In this document: positions 46,461 to 54,090 of the stretch, in pieces
How positions within the stretch are numbered: position 1 is the first letter of the stretch
Layout of the letters: each line of letters opens with the position of its first letter
Origin: Roseibacillus ishigakijimensis
GTDB lineage: Bacteria; Verrucomicrobiota; Verrucomicrobiia; Verrucomicrobiales; Akkermansiaceae
Reading direction: 5' to 3'
DNA length: 64,000 bases
Assembly (NCBI RefSeq): GCF_016595415.1
Contig: NZ_JAENIO010000003.1
Span: 1 to 64,000 of the forward strand
Notes under the pieces: model-generated
What the model was told of the DNA's origin: nothing
The model's database searches: none
The model's input: the letters and a program-made list of their open reading frames with translations, nothing else
Translations under genes and position numbers: made by a program

Positions 46461-49118
46461 TTATTGGTGAGATAGATGAATCTGCCCCAACAGCCTTTCC
46501 CGCTCTTCTTGCGGCAGGAAGCTGTGCTCGATGGCGTGGCGTAGGAGGTGCAGAACGTCGAGACGGGTGAGGCCGGGGCAGAGGCGAGGCAGGAGTAGAA
46601 GGTTGTCGCTGAGGCTGGCGGCACTGATGCCGATGTTGTCGGTATTGACGGTGACGGGAACCCCGGCTCGCAGGTAGCGGAGGAGGGGGTAGCGTTTCTC
46701 TTCCGGGGCCAGGTCGACGGCTTTGTCGAGGGGATAGCCTTTGATTTGTAGATTGGCGTAGGGACACATCTCGATGGCGATGCGACGTTGGGCCACCGAG
46801 CGGAGGAGGGCGGGGCTCTCGTGGAGGGAGAGTCCGTGGCCGAGACGCATGGCGGAGAGGTCGAAGATGGCGGACCAGATGGCTTCGGCATCGTCGTTCT
46901 CGCCCGCATGCACGGTGAGGGAGAGTCCGGCCCGGTGGACGGGGAGGAAGTCGTCGCGGAAGTAGTGGGAGCGGGTGCTGGGATCCTCGAATCCGGCAAG
47001 GTCAACCCCGACGACCCGGCAGCTGCGGCTCTCACCAAAGTGCTCGGCAGCGGTGACCGCGAGCATGAGGTGCTTGATGATTTGGGTGCGGTAGTCGCCC
47101 CCCGGTTGGCGCGTGCCGATGATGATGAGGTTGATGGTGGGAGCAAGCCTCTGGCTTGGCTCAGAGGTGGCGGCAAGCGTCTCGCTTGGCAGGGAATGAC
47201 CCGCGTCCGGGACGGCCGGGGTCACCTCTGGACAAGCTGGGAAGCTTGTTCCCACCTCAGGGCAAGCAGGGGTGCTTGCCCCCACGACCAGTCCAAGACC
47301 TTGTCCCACCAGGTAGCCTTGCTCTAGACCGGCCTTTTCCGGATTCTCCGCGATGTAGTGCCGATAGTGCTCCAGCTGGCGTTCGCTCCGCACCAGATGG
47401 TCATAGGATTCGTGTTGCCAGAGCTGGCCCGCGCGATTTTCGCGCTCATTGATGGCCTTGGCGGTGAAGGATTTCCAGGAGTGAAGAATGTCGGCCAGCT
47501 TGTGCGAGCCGAGAGGCTTGACTAAGGCGTGGACGTGATTGGGCATCACCACGAAGCGGTCGAGGATGTAGCGCTCGCCGTCGAAGTGCTGGAGGGCTTG
47601 TGCCACGAGGGCTGCGTTTTCGGGATTCCGGAGAAGGCAAGAGCCATGGGAGCGATCGAGCCAGTTCTCGAGCTGGCGGGGAAATCGGCGCTGATAGTTG
47701 CGCCAGATTTCTTCGCTCCAGGGCTTGGGATGCTTGGCAAGGAAGAGCTCTCGTTCGGCCAGCCAACTTTTCACCCGGTCCTTGGGAAGGGAATCCGCGA
47801 GCCGGAAGGTGACAAAGGCGGTGGCCCCTTCCTGATGACGGTGGGGAAGGTCGCGCCAGGTTTGGGAATAGTCTTTGTCTTCGTTGTAGGGGATGAAGGT
47901 GGCAGCCTCTCCCGCGCCCGGGACGGGCGGGGACACGGGACTGCAAGCTGGGAAGCTCGCAGCCACGGGACTGCAAGCTGGGAAGCTCGCAGCCACCTCC
48001 TCAAAGCCCGTGAGGATCTCCTCCAGCACCTTCCAGGGCGAGCGCCCCGGGGAGGCGTAATTCCCGGGCGAACAACGGACCTCCGCATGCTGAATGTTCT
48101 CGGCTGCAAAGTGGTGATAAAGCAGCTCGATCTGCTTGCGCAGGCAGCCCGGGTCGCGGAGCAGGGCCGAGCCATTGAGGTCGCCGAGATGGCGGTAGGG
48201 CTCCAGCCCGATGGGCTCGGCCGGGCATGGCCAGTCTGCCGGGGGAGAAGTCTTGCGATCCGCTTCACTGTCCGGCTCGGGCAGAGGAGGGAGCCTCTCC
48301 GGATGCCTTGCCGCCGCCCGCACCTCCGCCAGCAGCGCGCCGTGGGTGGCAAAGCCTCCCAGATGACAGTGCAACTCCACTTTCGGCAGCCCCCGCACCC
48401 AATCGGCATCCGCGTTCGGGTCGAGCGGCTGGTTGAGCCAATCCCGCGCCGCCGGAGACCAACGGGCGATTTGGGGAAAGGGCAACGCTGCCAGCTCCCT
48501 TTCCGATTGCGCGAGCCGATTGGCCTCCTGCAGCCGGTTCTGCACCTGTTCGCGGAGAGTAATGTTTTCAATACGAAGCGTCTCCCCCTGCGGGGCCGGA
48601 GCCTCGTCGAGCAAAGTCTGGATAGTCGGCCAACCGGGTCGGGGACCGAGGTCGATCAAATTGATCAGTCCCTCCGCGATGCCTTGGCGAAATTCTGCAT
48701 CGGTATCAAAGCGATGACCGAAAGGGCTGGTGATATGAAACAACTTGCCGCAGCCCAGCAGATCGGCGGTCTGGTGCACGGCACTGGAAATGGTCTTGAA
48801 CCCTCCCGCGAGGCAGAGATGGATCTTCTCCAAACTCTCCTCCTGTCGCAAGACCGCCGCATAGCAGCGCAGAAGAGCTTCCTCGAACCGGGCGTGGTCG
48901 CCATGATTGCGGATATCGGGCAGATCGGCGATGACCCGAAGCGAAAGCGCCACCTGCGGCGCGTGCCCGGCAAACCACTCCCGAACCTGCCTCACGCTAT
49001 CAGGGACCCCCGAGGTGGCCAGCACCGTGACGCGGGCATACTGCTCCGGACCATTCCCCAGCAAAAAAGCCTCCGGCACGACCCCAAAGCTGGAGCCCAA
49101 TGTAGCGAGAAGGTGCAT
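46461..49118 (-). CDS. cad1: Cad1 (CARF-adenosine deaminase) with an in-frame RAYT domain inserted
   Basis: An 885-residue open frame. Residues 1-160 are a CARF domain (MHLLATLGSSFGVVPEAFLL; LCLAGGFKTISS is the ligand-loop motif). Residues 243-376 and 662-880 are the two halves of an adenosine deaminase: HCHLGG (H250, H252), VHAGE (H737, catalytic E740), LGHG (H761) and NTDN (D827) are all kept. Between them, residues about 377-661 are a REP-associated tyrosine transposase with palindromes at each end. Cad1 without such an insert (about 600 residues) is known to convert ATP to ITP when its CARF domain binds cyclic oligoadenylate. Whether the insert is tolerated, spliced or excised is unknown. 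It lies 6 bases after cmr1. Confidence 0.9.
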   Translation of the reverse strand: MHLLATLGSSFGVVPEAFLLGNGPEQYARVTVLATSGVPDSVRQVREWFAGHAPQVALSLRVIADLPDIRNHGDHARFEEALLRCYAAVLRQEESLEKIHLCLAGGFKTISSAVHQTADLLGCGKLFHITSPFGHRFDTDAEFRQGIAEGLINLIDLGPRPGWPTIQTLLDEAPAPQGETLRIENITLREQVQNRLQEANRLAQSERELAALPFPQIARWSPAARDWLNQPLDPNADADWVRGLPKVELHCHLGGFATHGALLAEVRAAARHPERLPPLPEPDSEADRKTSPPADWPCPAEPIGLEPYRHLGDLNGSALLRDPGCLRKQIELLYHHFAAENIQHAEVRCSPGNYASPGRSPWKVLEEILTGFEEVAASFPACSPVAASFPACSPVSPPVPGAGEAATFIPYNEDKDYSQTWRDLPHRHQEGATAFVTFRLADSLPKDRVKSWLAERELFLAKHPKPWSEEIWRNYQRRFPRQLENWLDRSHGSCLLRNPENAALVAQALQHFDGERYILDRFVVMPNHVHALVKPLGSHKLADILHSWKSFTAKAINERENRAGQLWQHESYDHLVRSERQLEHYRHYIAENPEKAGLEQGYLVGQGLGLVVGASTPACPEVGTSFPACPEVTPAVPDAGHSLPSETLAATSEPSQRLAPTINLIIIGTRQPGGDYRTQIIKHLMLAVTAAEHFGESRSCRVVGVDLAGFEDPSTRSHYFRDDFLPVHRAGLSLTVHAGENDDAEAIWSAIFDLSAMRLGHGLSLHESPALLRSVAQRRIAIEMCPYANLQIKGYPLDKAVDLAPEEKRYPLLRYLRAGVPVTVNTDNIGISAASLSDNLLLLPRLCPGLTRLDVLHLLRHAIEHSFLPQEERERLLGQIHLSHQ
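47143..47279. repeat. REP-like palindromes at the 3' boundary of the RAYT insert
   Basis: Four palindromes: GCAAGCCTCTGGCTTGGC (47143-47160), GCAAGCGTCTCGCTTGGC (47173-47190), a ACAAGCTGGGAAGCTTGT-type copy (47232-47249) and GGCAAGCAGGGGTGCTTGCC (47261-47280). They are translated as the linker between the transposase and the second deaminase half. Confidence 0.9.
47934..47993. repeat. Two 30-bp tandem repeats with REP-like core at the 5' boundary of the insert
   Basis: Two identical 30-base units (47934-47963 and 47964-47993) each contain GCAAGCTGGGAAGCTCGC, an imperfect palindrome of the same family. They encode VAASFPACSP twice in the protein. Thirty bases keep the frame. Confidence 0.9.
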
Positions 49119-49124
49119 GCGAGG

Positions 49125-49973
49125 TTAGGCGGTGAGTTGGGGGAGAGCGGATTGAAGAAGGCGGCCTAGTTCGGCTTTTCCTTCGAAGGTCTTCATCATT
49201 TTTATCGCAGCTTCTAGGTTTGCAGGATTGTCTTGGGAGTCGCTTGGAATCCAAAGCGCCAGGAGACGATAGGCTTGGTCGAGGTCCACGACTTTCAGTT
49301 TGAGTGAAGAAGGCTTTCGAGGAGAAGCCGAACCGAAAACAGCGCCGGGAACGGTGGAGGGATTTTTCCAATCCTTTGGAGCATGTTTTGGAAAGCGTCC
49401 TGCTAGATCCCGGGCTTCAATATCATTCTCAAATACGCGGTCGAGAATGGCGAAGGAGACTCTGCTCCCTTTCGTTAGGTCGCCGACGATGATCTCGAAA
49501 TCTTTCTGGGTCGTCGGGCATTTCTCCCAAAGAACCGATCCGGCTGCCCGATTGGAGCGCTGCCCGATGGAGCCGAGAAGAAGCCAAGCCTCGGTCGCTT
49601 GCTTGAGTTGTTCTTTGAAAGATCCCGAAAGGCCCTCCCGGCGTGGTATCAGCGAAAGTCGAAAGAATGTCCCCGGAGTGATGGCGAACTTGGGTTTGCG
49701 GCTTTTATGTGGCAAAAACGGAGACTCTGAAATGTCGGGTGGTTCGATTGGCTCTACTCTAACGATGACGAGAGACGCTTTGTTACCTCCTTTGACTTTT
49801 CCAAAGATATGGTCGGCATCCGCTTTCGAGTAACCCAGCGCTTCGTGCCACCAGCGAATCATTCCTTTGACTGAAGGAGCGCGGAGTTCGGGCTGATTGA
49901 AATCCTGGGTTTGGTAGGCTCCGTGGACGAAGGTGTCGCTGAGGAGGGTGAACTGATAGGTGAGAGTTTCCAT
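49125..49973 (-). CDS. cmr1: Type III-B RAMP protein Cmr1
   Basis: A 282-residue Cmr1. The start METLTYQFTLLSDTFVHGAY and the motif LRAPSVKGMIRWWHEALG are diagnostic, as is LLLGSIGQRSNRAAGSV. Cmr1 caps the 3' end of the crRNA in the Cmr complex. The ATG at 49973 is used; the stretch upstream belongs to cmr6. It lies between cmr6 (one base away) and cad1 (six bases). Confidence 0.9.
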   Translation of the reverse strand: METLTYQFTLLSDTFVHGAYQTQDFNQPELRAPSVKGMIRWWHEALGYSKADADHIFGKVKGGNKASLVIVRVEPIEPPDISESPFLPHKSRKPKFAITPGTFFRLSLIPRREGLSGSFKEQLKQATEAWLLLGSIGQRSNRAAGSVLWEKCPTTQKDFEIIVGDLTKGSRVSFAILDRVFENDIEARDLAGRFPKHAPKDWKNPSTVPGAVFGSASPRKPSSLKLKVVDLDQAYRLLALWIPSDSQDNPANLEAAIKMMKTFEGKAELGRLLQSALPQLTA

Positions 49974-49974
49974 C

Positions 49975-51351
49975 TTAGCTGAGTTCAATGTTGTGGGATT
50001 GGGCCAGGTCACGAAGATTTTCCCAGAGTTGGGCTTTCTTTTTGGACCACTGCTTTCGGCGTTCTTTTTTGGCTTTGCTGAGCAGGACATCGAAGAAGGC
50101 CAGTTGTTCGTCTCTTTCGCTTTCCGAAAGAGAATTGGCGAGACTGGCAAAATCTTGATCGTTCAGAGCGGAAATGTTCTCGCGGAATCGGTCCCGAGCC
50201 GGGAGATTCGCCAAGCGCTCTTCTTCGGCCTTCGCGGCGGCTTGCGCTTCCGCCTCCTCTCGGGCGCGGGCTTCGGCGGCTGCCTGTTCCGCAGCGATGC
50301 GGGCTTGCTCGGCGGCGAGAGCTTCGGCTTGTCTGGCTTCTGCCTGGGGATCGAGTTTGAACCAGCCATAGCCAGCCCCGGTCTTGGCTCCGATGCCGTT
50401 GTTGGCGAGAGCGGATTGGAGCCATTTTTTGGCCATTTCAAGCAAGGTGCTGCGAGTGAGATCTTGCAACCCTTTGCCAGCAGGGGACCGATTGGCGATG
50501 ATGGCGAAGGCAAACTCCGAACCCGCTTCGACGGCAGGAAAGAAGATTGGTCGGAGGTTGTTATTGAAGTGGGGGGTGAGAACTTCGGCCACGATGGCCA
50601 GTCTTTTGGTGCTGGATGGCTGAGCTGGCAGAAAGGAACAGAGGCCTTTGAAGGTGTCGCTGGGGAAGCCGCGGTGAGCCTCTTCGAGCAGAGCCTGCTT
50701 TCCGTGGACCGCCCAAAGGAAATCGCCGTTCCTAGCGGTGTCGTTGGGACTGAAGCCAAAGATGGCGAGAGCCTGACGAAGAAGGAGGGTCTGCTTGGCA
50801 GGTTCGTCTTGTGAGTTCCGAATTTCCCACAGAGCTTCGTGGCGGGTGATTCCCTTGATCGCGCTTCCTGGAATAATGGGGAGGCCAGTGATACGGTCCA
50901 GGGAAAGGCCGGAGTTCTCCATCACCCCTCCCGCCATGTTGATAAGGAGGCGGCCTCCCAGCTGGGCAGGGAAGGTGACGCAGCGACCCCCGTAGGTCCG
51001 GGCGAGGTCCGCTTGCAGACGGAGAGTGGAGCGGATTCGTGACTCTGCCAAGTTGGTGTTCTCCAGGCGAATTCCCGCCAAAGCGCCGGCGACCTTGGCC
51101 TTGTAAGCTTCTTTGTCGGCATTCTTTCCACCACGCTGCGCTTTGCGAGAGGCGGCTTCGCGCTCTTGGCCGAGCACTTTGTGTCCGTCAAATGAGGCTC
51201 GGAGAACGTTGAATCGCTGGGCATCTTCAAAGCGAGCTTCGTGACCCCAGGTCTTGGCGAGAACCATTTTCTCGAAGAGGAGAGAGCGGTTTTCGACCCT
51301 GTCGGCGAAGGCTCCAATGGATTCGCGGGTGTCTTTTGCTAAAGGAATCAT
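49975..51351 (-). CDS. cmr6: Type III-B RAMP protein Cmr6 with a long C-terminal extension
   Basis: A 458-residue Cmr6. The RAMP core is within residues 1-335 and shows TGLPIIPGSAIKGITRHEAL and the Gly-rich end NNGIGAKTGAGYGWF. Residues about 336-458 are an Ala/Glu/Lys-rich helical extension (start DPQAEARQAEALAAEQARIA) followed by a folded-looking tail with SESERDEQLAFFDVLLSKAK. Typical Cmr6 has about 300-330 residues. Cmr6 caps the Cmr4 filament next to Cmr1. Confidence 0.9.
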   Translation of the reverse strand: MIPLAKDTRESIGAFADRVENRSLLFEKMVLAKTWGHEARFEDAQRFNVLRASFDGHKVLGQEREAASRKAQRGGKNADKEAYKAKVAGALAGIRLENTNLAESRIRSTLRLQADLARTYGGRCVTFPAQLGGRLLINMAGGVMENSGLSLDRITGLPIIPGSAIKGITRHEALWEIRNSQDEPAKQTLLLRQALAIFGFSPNDTARNGDFLWAVHGKQALLEEAHRGFPSDTFKGLCSFLPAQPSSTKRLAIVAEVLTPHFNNNLRPIFFPAVEAGSEFAFAIIANRSPAGKGLQDLTRSTLLEMAKKWLQSALANNGIGAKTGAGYGWFKLDPQAEARQAEALAAEQARIAAEQAAAEARAREEAEAQAAAKAEEERLANLPARDRFRENISALNDQDFASLANSLSESERDEQLAFFDVLLSKAKKERRKQWSKKKAQLWENLRDLAQSHNIELS

Positions 51352-51357
51352 GGCATC

Positions 51358-51726
51358 TTAGGTGGTGACGAAACGACGGGCGTAGGCGAGCCACTCCATG
51401 GCCTCAGCGGTCGCCAGCTTGAGGGTTTGGCTGTCGGATTCTGTGAGTTTGACGATTAGATCTGGGGCTCCCTTGCTGGAGATGATGGCTATATCGGAAG
51501 ATCCGAGATGTTTAGCGATGGCATCAAAGATAGCGGCATAGCCGGGGCGTTGAAGTTTGTCGTTTTTGACTTCAACCGAAAAAGCAATGGCAGCGAGAAG
51601 TCCATTAGATGCAATCATGGGTGGAATCTTCTTGATGGCCTCACCACCGTCTTTTCCTCTTTTTTCCGCAGGGCTATTTGCAAAGGCGAGGGCGTTTGCG
51701 GCGCGAATTTGAGCGAGATTTTTCAT
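51358..51726 (-). CDS. cmr5: Type III-B small subunit Cmr5
   Basis: A 122-residue, mostly helical small subunit. It starts MKNLAQIRAANALAFA and keeps IPPMIASNGLLAAIAFS and the end TAEAMEWLAYARRFV, which match the Cmr5 family. The ATG at 51726 is used. It binds target RNA along the Cmr filament. Its position between cmr4 and cmr6 is standard. Confidence 0.88.
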   Translation of the reverse strand: MKNLAQIRAANALAFANSPAEKRGKDGGEAIKKIPPMIASNGLLAAIAFSVEVKNDKLQRPGYAAIFDAIAKHLGSSDIAIISSKGAPDLIVKLTESDSQTLKLATAEAMEWLAYARRFVTT

Positions 51727-51734
51727 GATAGTTC

Positions 51735-52586
51735 TTATTTGAGGGTGATGGAGCAAAAGCCTCGACCGGTGGTGGAGTTTCCCCCGAATTGCATGATGGG
51801 GTTGTTCTCTACGATGGCTGCAAGGCCCGCTTCGCTATCGGTATCCTTGTATCGTCCGATGATTTGTACTGGAGCGGCGAAGAGGGTTTCTGCCGGGATG
51901 CATTCCATGTTGAAGAGCGCCCCCTTTGCAACTGCTCCAGTCTCGGGATTAATCTTAGTTTGGGTGGAGATTTCGGTAGTGGTGGTGACGAAGTGGGCAA
52001 AGTCGCCATCACTGAGCAGGACGAGCCGATCCTTGGCTTCTTGCCAGACCGGGTCTTCGCTGAGGGAAAGAAGGGCGGTTTGCCATTCGGCGGGGAAGTC
52101 CTCTTTCTTTTCGAAGGCATATTCTTCCAAGACCACTCGTTTGGCCGGATTGTCGATACTGACTGTTTTGCCGGCGAGACAGGTTTGGTCGTTTGGTTGG
52201 GGCAAGTCGGAGAGGTCGGGAAGGTTGGCTTCGCGGGCAAAGCGCTGCAGGACGAAGGGGCAGGTCACGTAAGCAAAAGCCCCTTTAGCAGAGCGCACCG
52301 GAAAGGCGATGGGCCGGGCTTCGCCGAAGGCAAGGTCGCCAGCTTGAGCTTTGTTGGTGTCGTCAATCTCGTCATTGTCGGGGCCAAAGAGGTCGCGAAT
52401 GAGAGATTGCGTGTCTTGGGAATGGGAAGCGCAGTCGCGGAAGACTCCTTTGATTGAGCTACCGGGAATGATGGGATGATTCGTATGGCGCTCCCGGCGG
52501 ATGGGGAGGTCCACCGCTCCGACAGATGAACCCACTCCAACATGGAGGGGAGTGCGGGTGAAGATGTAGAGTAGTTTTGTTTTCAT
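51735..52586 (-). CDS. cmr4: Type III-B backbone subunit and RNase Cmr4
   Basis: A 283-residue RAMP. The start MKTKLLYIFTRTPLHVGVGS and SSVGAVDLPIRRERHTNHP are strongly conserved, with D26 in the position of the catalytic Asp of characterised Cmr4. PIIPGSSIKGVFRD and the Gly-rich QFGGNSTTGRGF complete the fold. It should cut target RNA at six-base intervals. A 116-base gap of REP-like palindromes separates it from cmr3. Confidence 0.93.
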   Translation of the reverse strand: MKTKLLYIFTRTPLHVGVGSSVGAVDLPIRRERHTNHPIIPGSSIKGVFRDCASHSQDTQSLIRDLFGPDNDEIDDTNKAQAGDLAFGEARPIAFPVRSAKGAFAYVTCPFVLQRFAREANLPDLSDLPQPNDQTCLAGKTVSIDNPAKRVVLEEYAFEKKEDFPAEWQTALLSLSEDPVWQEAKDRLVLLSDGDFAHFVTTTTEISTQTKINPETGAVAKGALFNMECIPAETLFAAPVQIIGRYKDTDSEAGLAAIVENNPIMQFGGNSTTGRGFCSITLK

Positions 52587-52619
52587 GATGTTTCTGAGGT
52601 TGGATTGGAGAGGGTGGGT

Positions 52620-52722
52620 GCAAGCCTCTGGCTTGGCACAAGGGGGCGGCAAGCGTCTCGCTTGGCGTTGGGGGACTCGGCCAGGATGGCCGAGGTCACG
52701 ACTCAGCAAGCAGGATGCTCGC
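52620..52722. repeat. REP-like palindromes between cmr4 and cmr3
   Basis: GCAAGCCTCTGGCTTGGC (52620-52637), GCAAGCGTCTCGCTTGGC (52649-52666), a CTCGGCCAGGATGGCCGAG palindrome (52676-52694) and GCAAGCAGGATGCTCGCTGC (52706-52725). The last one overlaps the cmr3 stop and encodes its final residues. The first two match the copies in cad1 and near cas1. Confidence 0.9.
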
Positions 52723-54067
52723 TGCTACCGTGGTATCGAAAGTTCGAGCACACGCCGAGGCCGAAGCCTTTTTCGCCGAACAAGGAGGAGCGGCGGTTGA
52801 CGATGGTGGGGGCCAGCCTCTGGCTGGCGGGCGCTCCATGCCAGTTGAGCTCGTCAGCCAGCTTGCGTGCCTCTTTGTCGCTCTCGCACTCGAAGTAATA
52901 GACCGCTCCCGCCGGGACGGCGAGATGGGTGGATTTGGCCCCAAACCCGCGACCGCCTTCACCCTCCGCCTTTCCCAGCGACCATCCCGTCACCGGAATG
53001 GCAGGGGGAAGGAGGGCCGCGATCAGCTGGCCGTCGATGGCAGGGGCTCCGTTCACGGCATCGCGCCAAGCTTTGCGCGACTGCCCCTTCTCCCGCGCTG
53101 GCCGGGTCTTTAGGCGAATCTTCAGCATCTCCGGTTCAATCCAAGTCGGCAACCAGCCACCGGGATGATTGTTTTCGCCTGTGAGCAGGGGAAAAATGGC
53201 CGGGGTCAGCAGAGTCCAGCGCACCAGGTTTCCTGTGATCGCGCTTCCGGTCGGCAAAGGCAAGACCTCGGGAGTGGTGCGGTAAACGGTGCAGGTGCGT
53301 TGTTGTCCTCCCGCGAGAATATGGTTGGCGTGGCCTGAGTTTTGGAAGGTCTTCTCAATCAGATCGATGCGTCCCTCCTTGTCCTGAGCTTCTTTTTCGC
53401 CCTTATCCAAACAAGAGGTCAAGAGCCCCAAGGACCAGCCCTGCTGGAGGCGCAGGTAGGAGGCGGAGTAAAAGCTCTTTCCGTCCTGGGCCCCGGTGCT
53501 GGTCTCAATGCCGATTCCGATATTGTGTTCGGCCGAGAAAATCGTCTCATCGTGGCAATAGTGTTCCGCAGGCAAGGATTCCGTTTGCTTCAAGTAGGCC
53601 TGATAAGCGGCTGCGCTCAGCCATTTCTCGGCCTTGTTCTTTGAGGGTGGATGAAGGCTCACCACGGGCTTGAGCCCCTTGGTGAGACTGCTGGCGGCCC
53701 CTTCGGGAAGAGAGGCCAAAGGCCTGTGCGTGCTTTTGCTGGAGCCGATTTGGTCGGCATCGGCTGGACGAGGAAAAAACCACTCGCCATCCGGGCTCAC
53801 CGGGAAGGGTCCCACGGATTGCAGGGAGCCGAAGAGGCGGGTGCGTTTGCTCTCATTGTCGCGATCGCGATCCGACGATCGTCCCACGGTGTGTTTGTGA
53901 GCTTTCTTCTCCAGCCCCGAGCGATGGAGGGCGGCGTGTAGGGCGGAATCCAGCACATGAGGGAGCGGCCAAGCGGCACCATGACCGGCGGACGAGCCTT
54001 CCATGGGGCGACCATCTTTGAAAAAGAGGACGTCAGTGGGGCGGAGATTGAGTTGATGAATGGACAT
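52703..54067 (-). CDS. cmr3: Type III-B RAMP protein Cmr3 carrying a translated REP-like palindrome
   Basis: A 454-residue Cmr3, which binds the 5' tag of the crRNA beside Cas10. It begins MSIHQLNLRPTDVLFFKDGR and keeps PMEGSSAGHGAAWPLPHVL; the C-terminal Gly-rich GEKGFGLGVCSNF is also normal. Two oddities lie at the end: residues about 412-424 (APASQRLAPT) are encoded by a REP-like palindrome, the same amino acids that close the RAYT insert in cad1, and the last residues read into another palindrome. The core looks intact. Confidence 0.9.
   Translation of the reverse strand: MSIHQLNLRPTDVLFFKDGRPMEGSSAGHGAAWPLPHVLDSALHAALHRSGLEKKAHKHTVGRSSDRDRDNESKRTRLFGSLQSVGPFPVSPDGEWFFPRPADADQIGSSKSTHRPLASLPEGAASSLTKGLKPVVSLHPPSKNKAEKWLSAAAYQAYLKQTESLPAEHYCHDETIFSAEHNIGIGIETSTGAQDGKSFYSASYLRLQQGWSLGLLTSCLDKGEKEAQDKEGRIDLIEKTFQNSGHANHILAGGQQRTCTVYRTTPEVLPLPTGSAITGNLVRWTLLTPAIFPLLTGENNHPGGWLPTWIEPEMLKIRLKTRPAREKGQSRKAWRDAVNGAPAIDGQLIAALLPPAIPVTGWSLGKAEGEGGRGFGAKSTHLAVPAGAVYYFECESDKEARKLADELNWHGAPASQRLAPTIVNRRSSLFGEKGFGLGVCSNFRYHGSSEHPAC
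52812..52828. repeat. REP-like palindrome inside cmr3
   Basis: GCCAGCCTCTGGCTGGC lies in frame in the cmr3 coding region, after GATGGTGGGG, the same flank that precedes the palindrome at 47143 in cad1. It is read as APASQRLAP. Confidence 0.85.
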
Positions 54068-54090
54068 AAGGGGTTCGGGCTTTCGGCAGG

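Larger units (their letters stand above)
47136..47993 (-). mobile_element. In-frame RAYT (Y1 transposase, TnpA-REP) insertion inside cad1
   Basis: About 858 bases that interrupt the deaminase domain without breaking the frame. The coded part begins FIPYNEDKDYSQTWRDLPHR, then GATAFVTFRLADSLP, which is typical of RAYT proteins. The HUH motif is MPNHVH (H528, H530) and the likely catalytic Tyr is in YRHYIAENPEKAGL (Y588). No Met precedes M525 within the insert, so the transposase has no ATG of its own and would be made only as part of the fusion. REP-like palindromes flank it (47143-47279 and 47934-47993). Confidence 0.88.

Noticed and set aside
46444-46767. A long N-terminal extension of the CARF-HEPN protein
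   Set aside because: It overlaps the end of cad1 in another frame and is Arg/Pro/Ser-rich like a shadow frame. The ATG at 46443 gives the normal CARF start.
47529-49169. A 546-codon plus-strand frame opposite cad1
   Set aside because: No motif is seen, and cad1 on the other strand has CARF, HUH and deaminase motifs in the right order.
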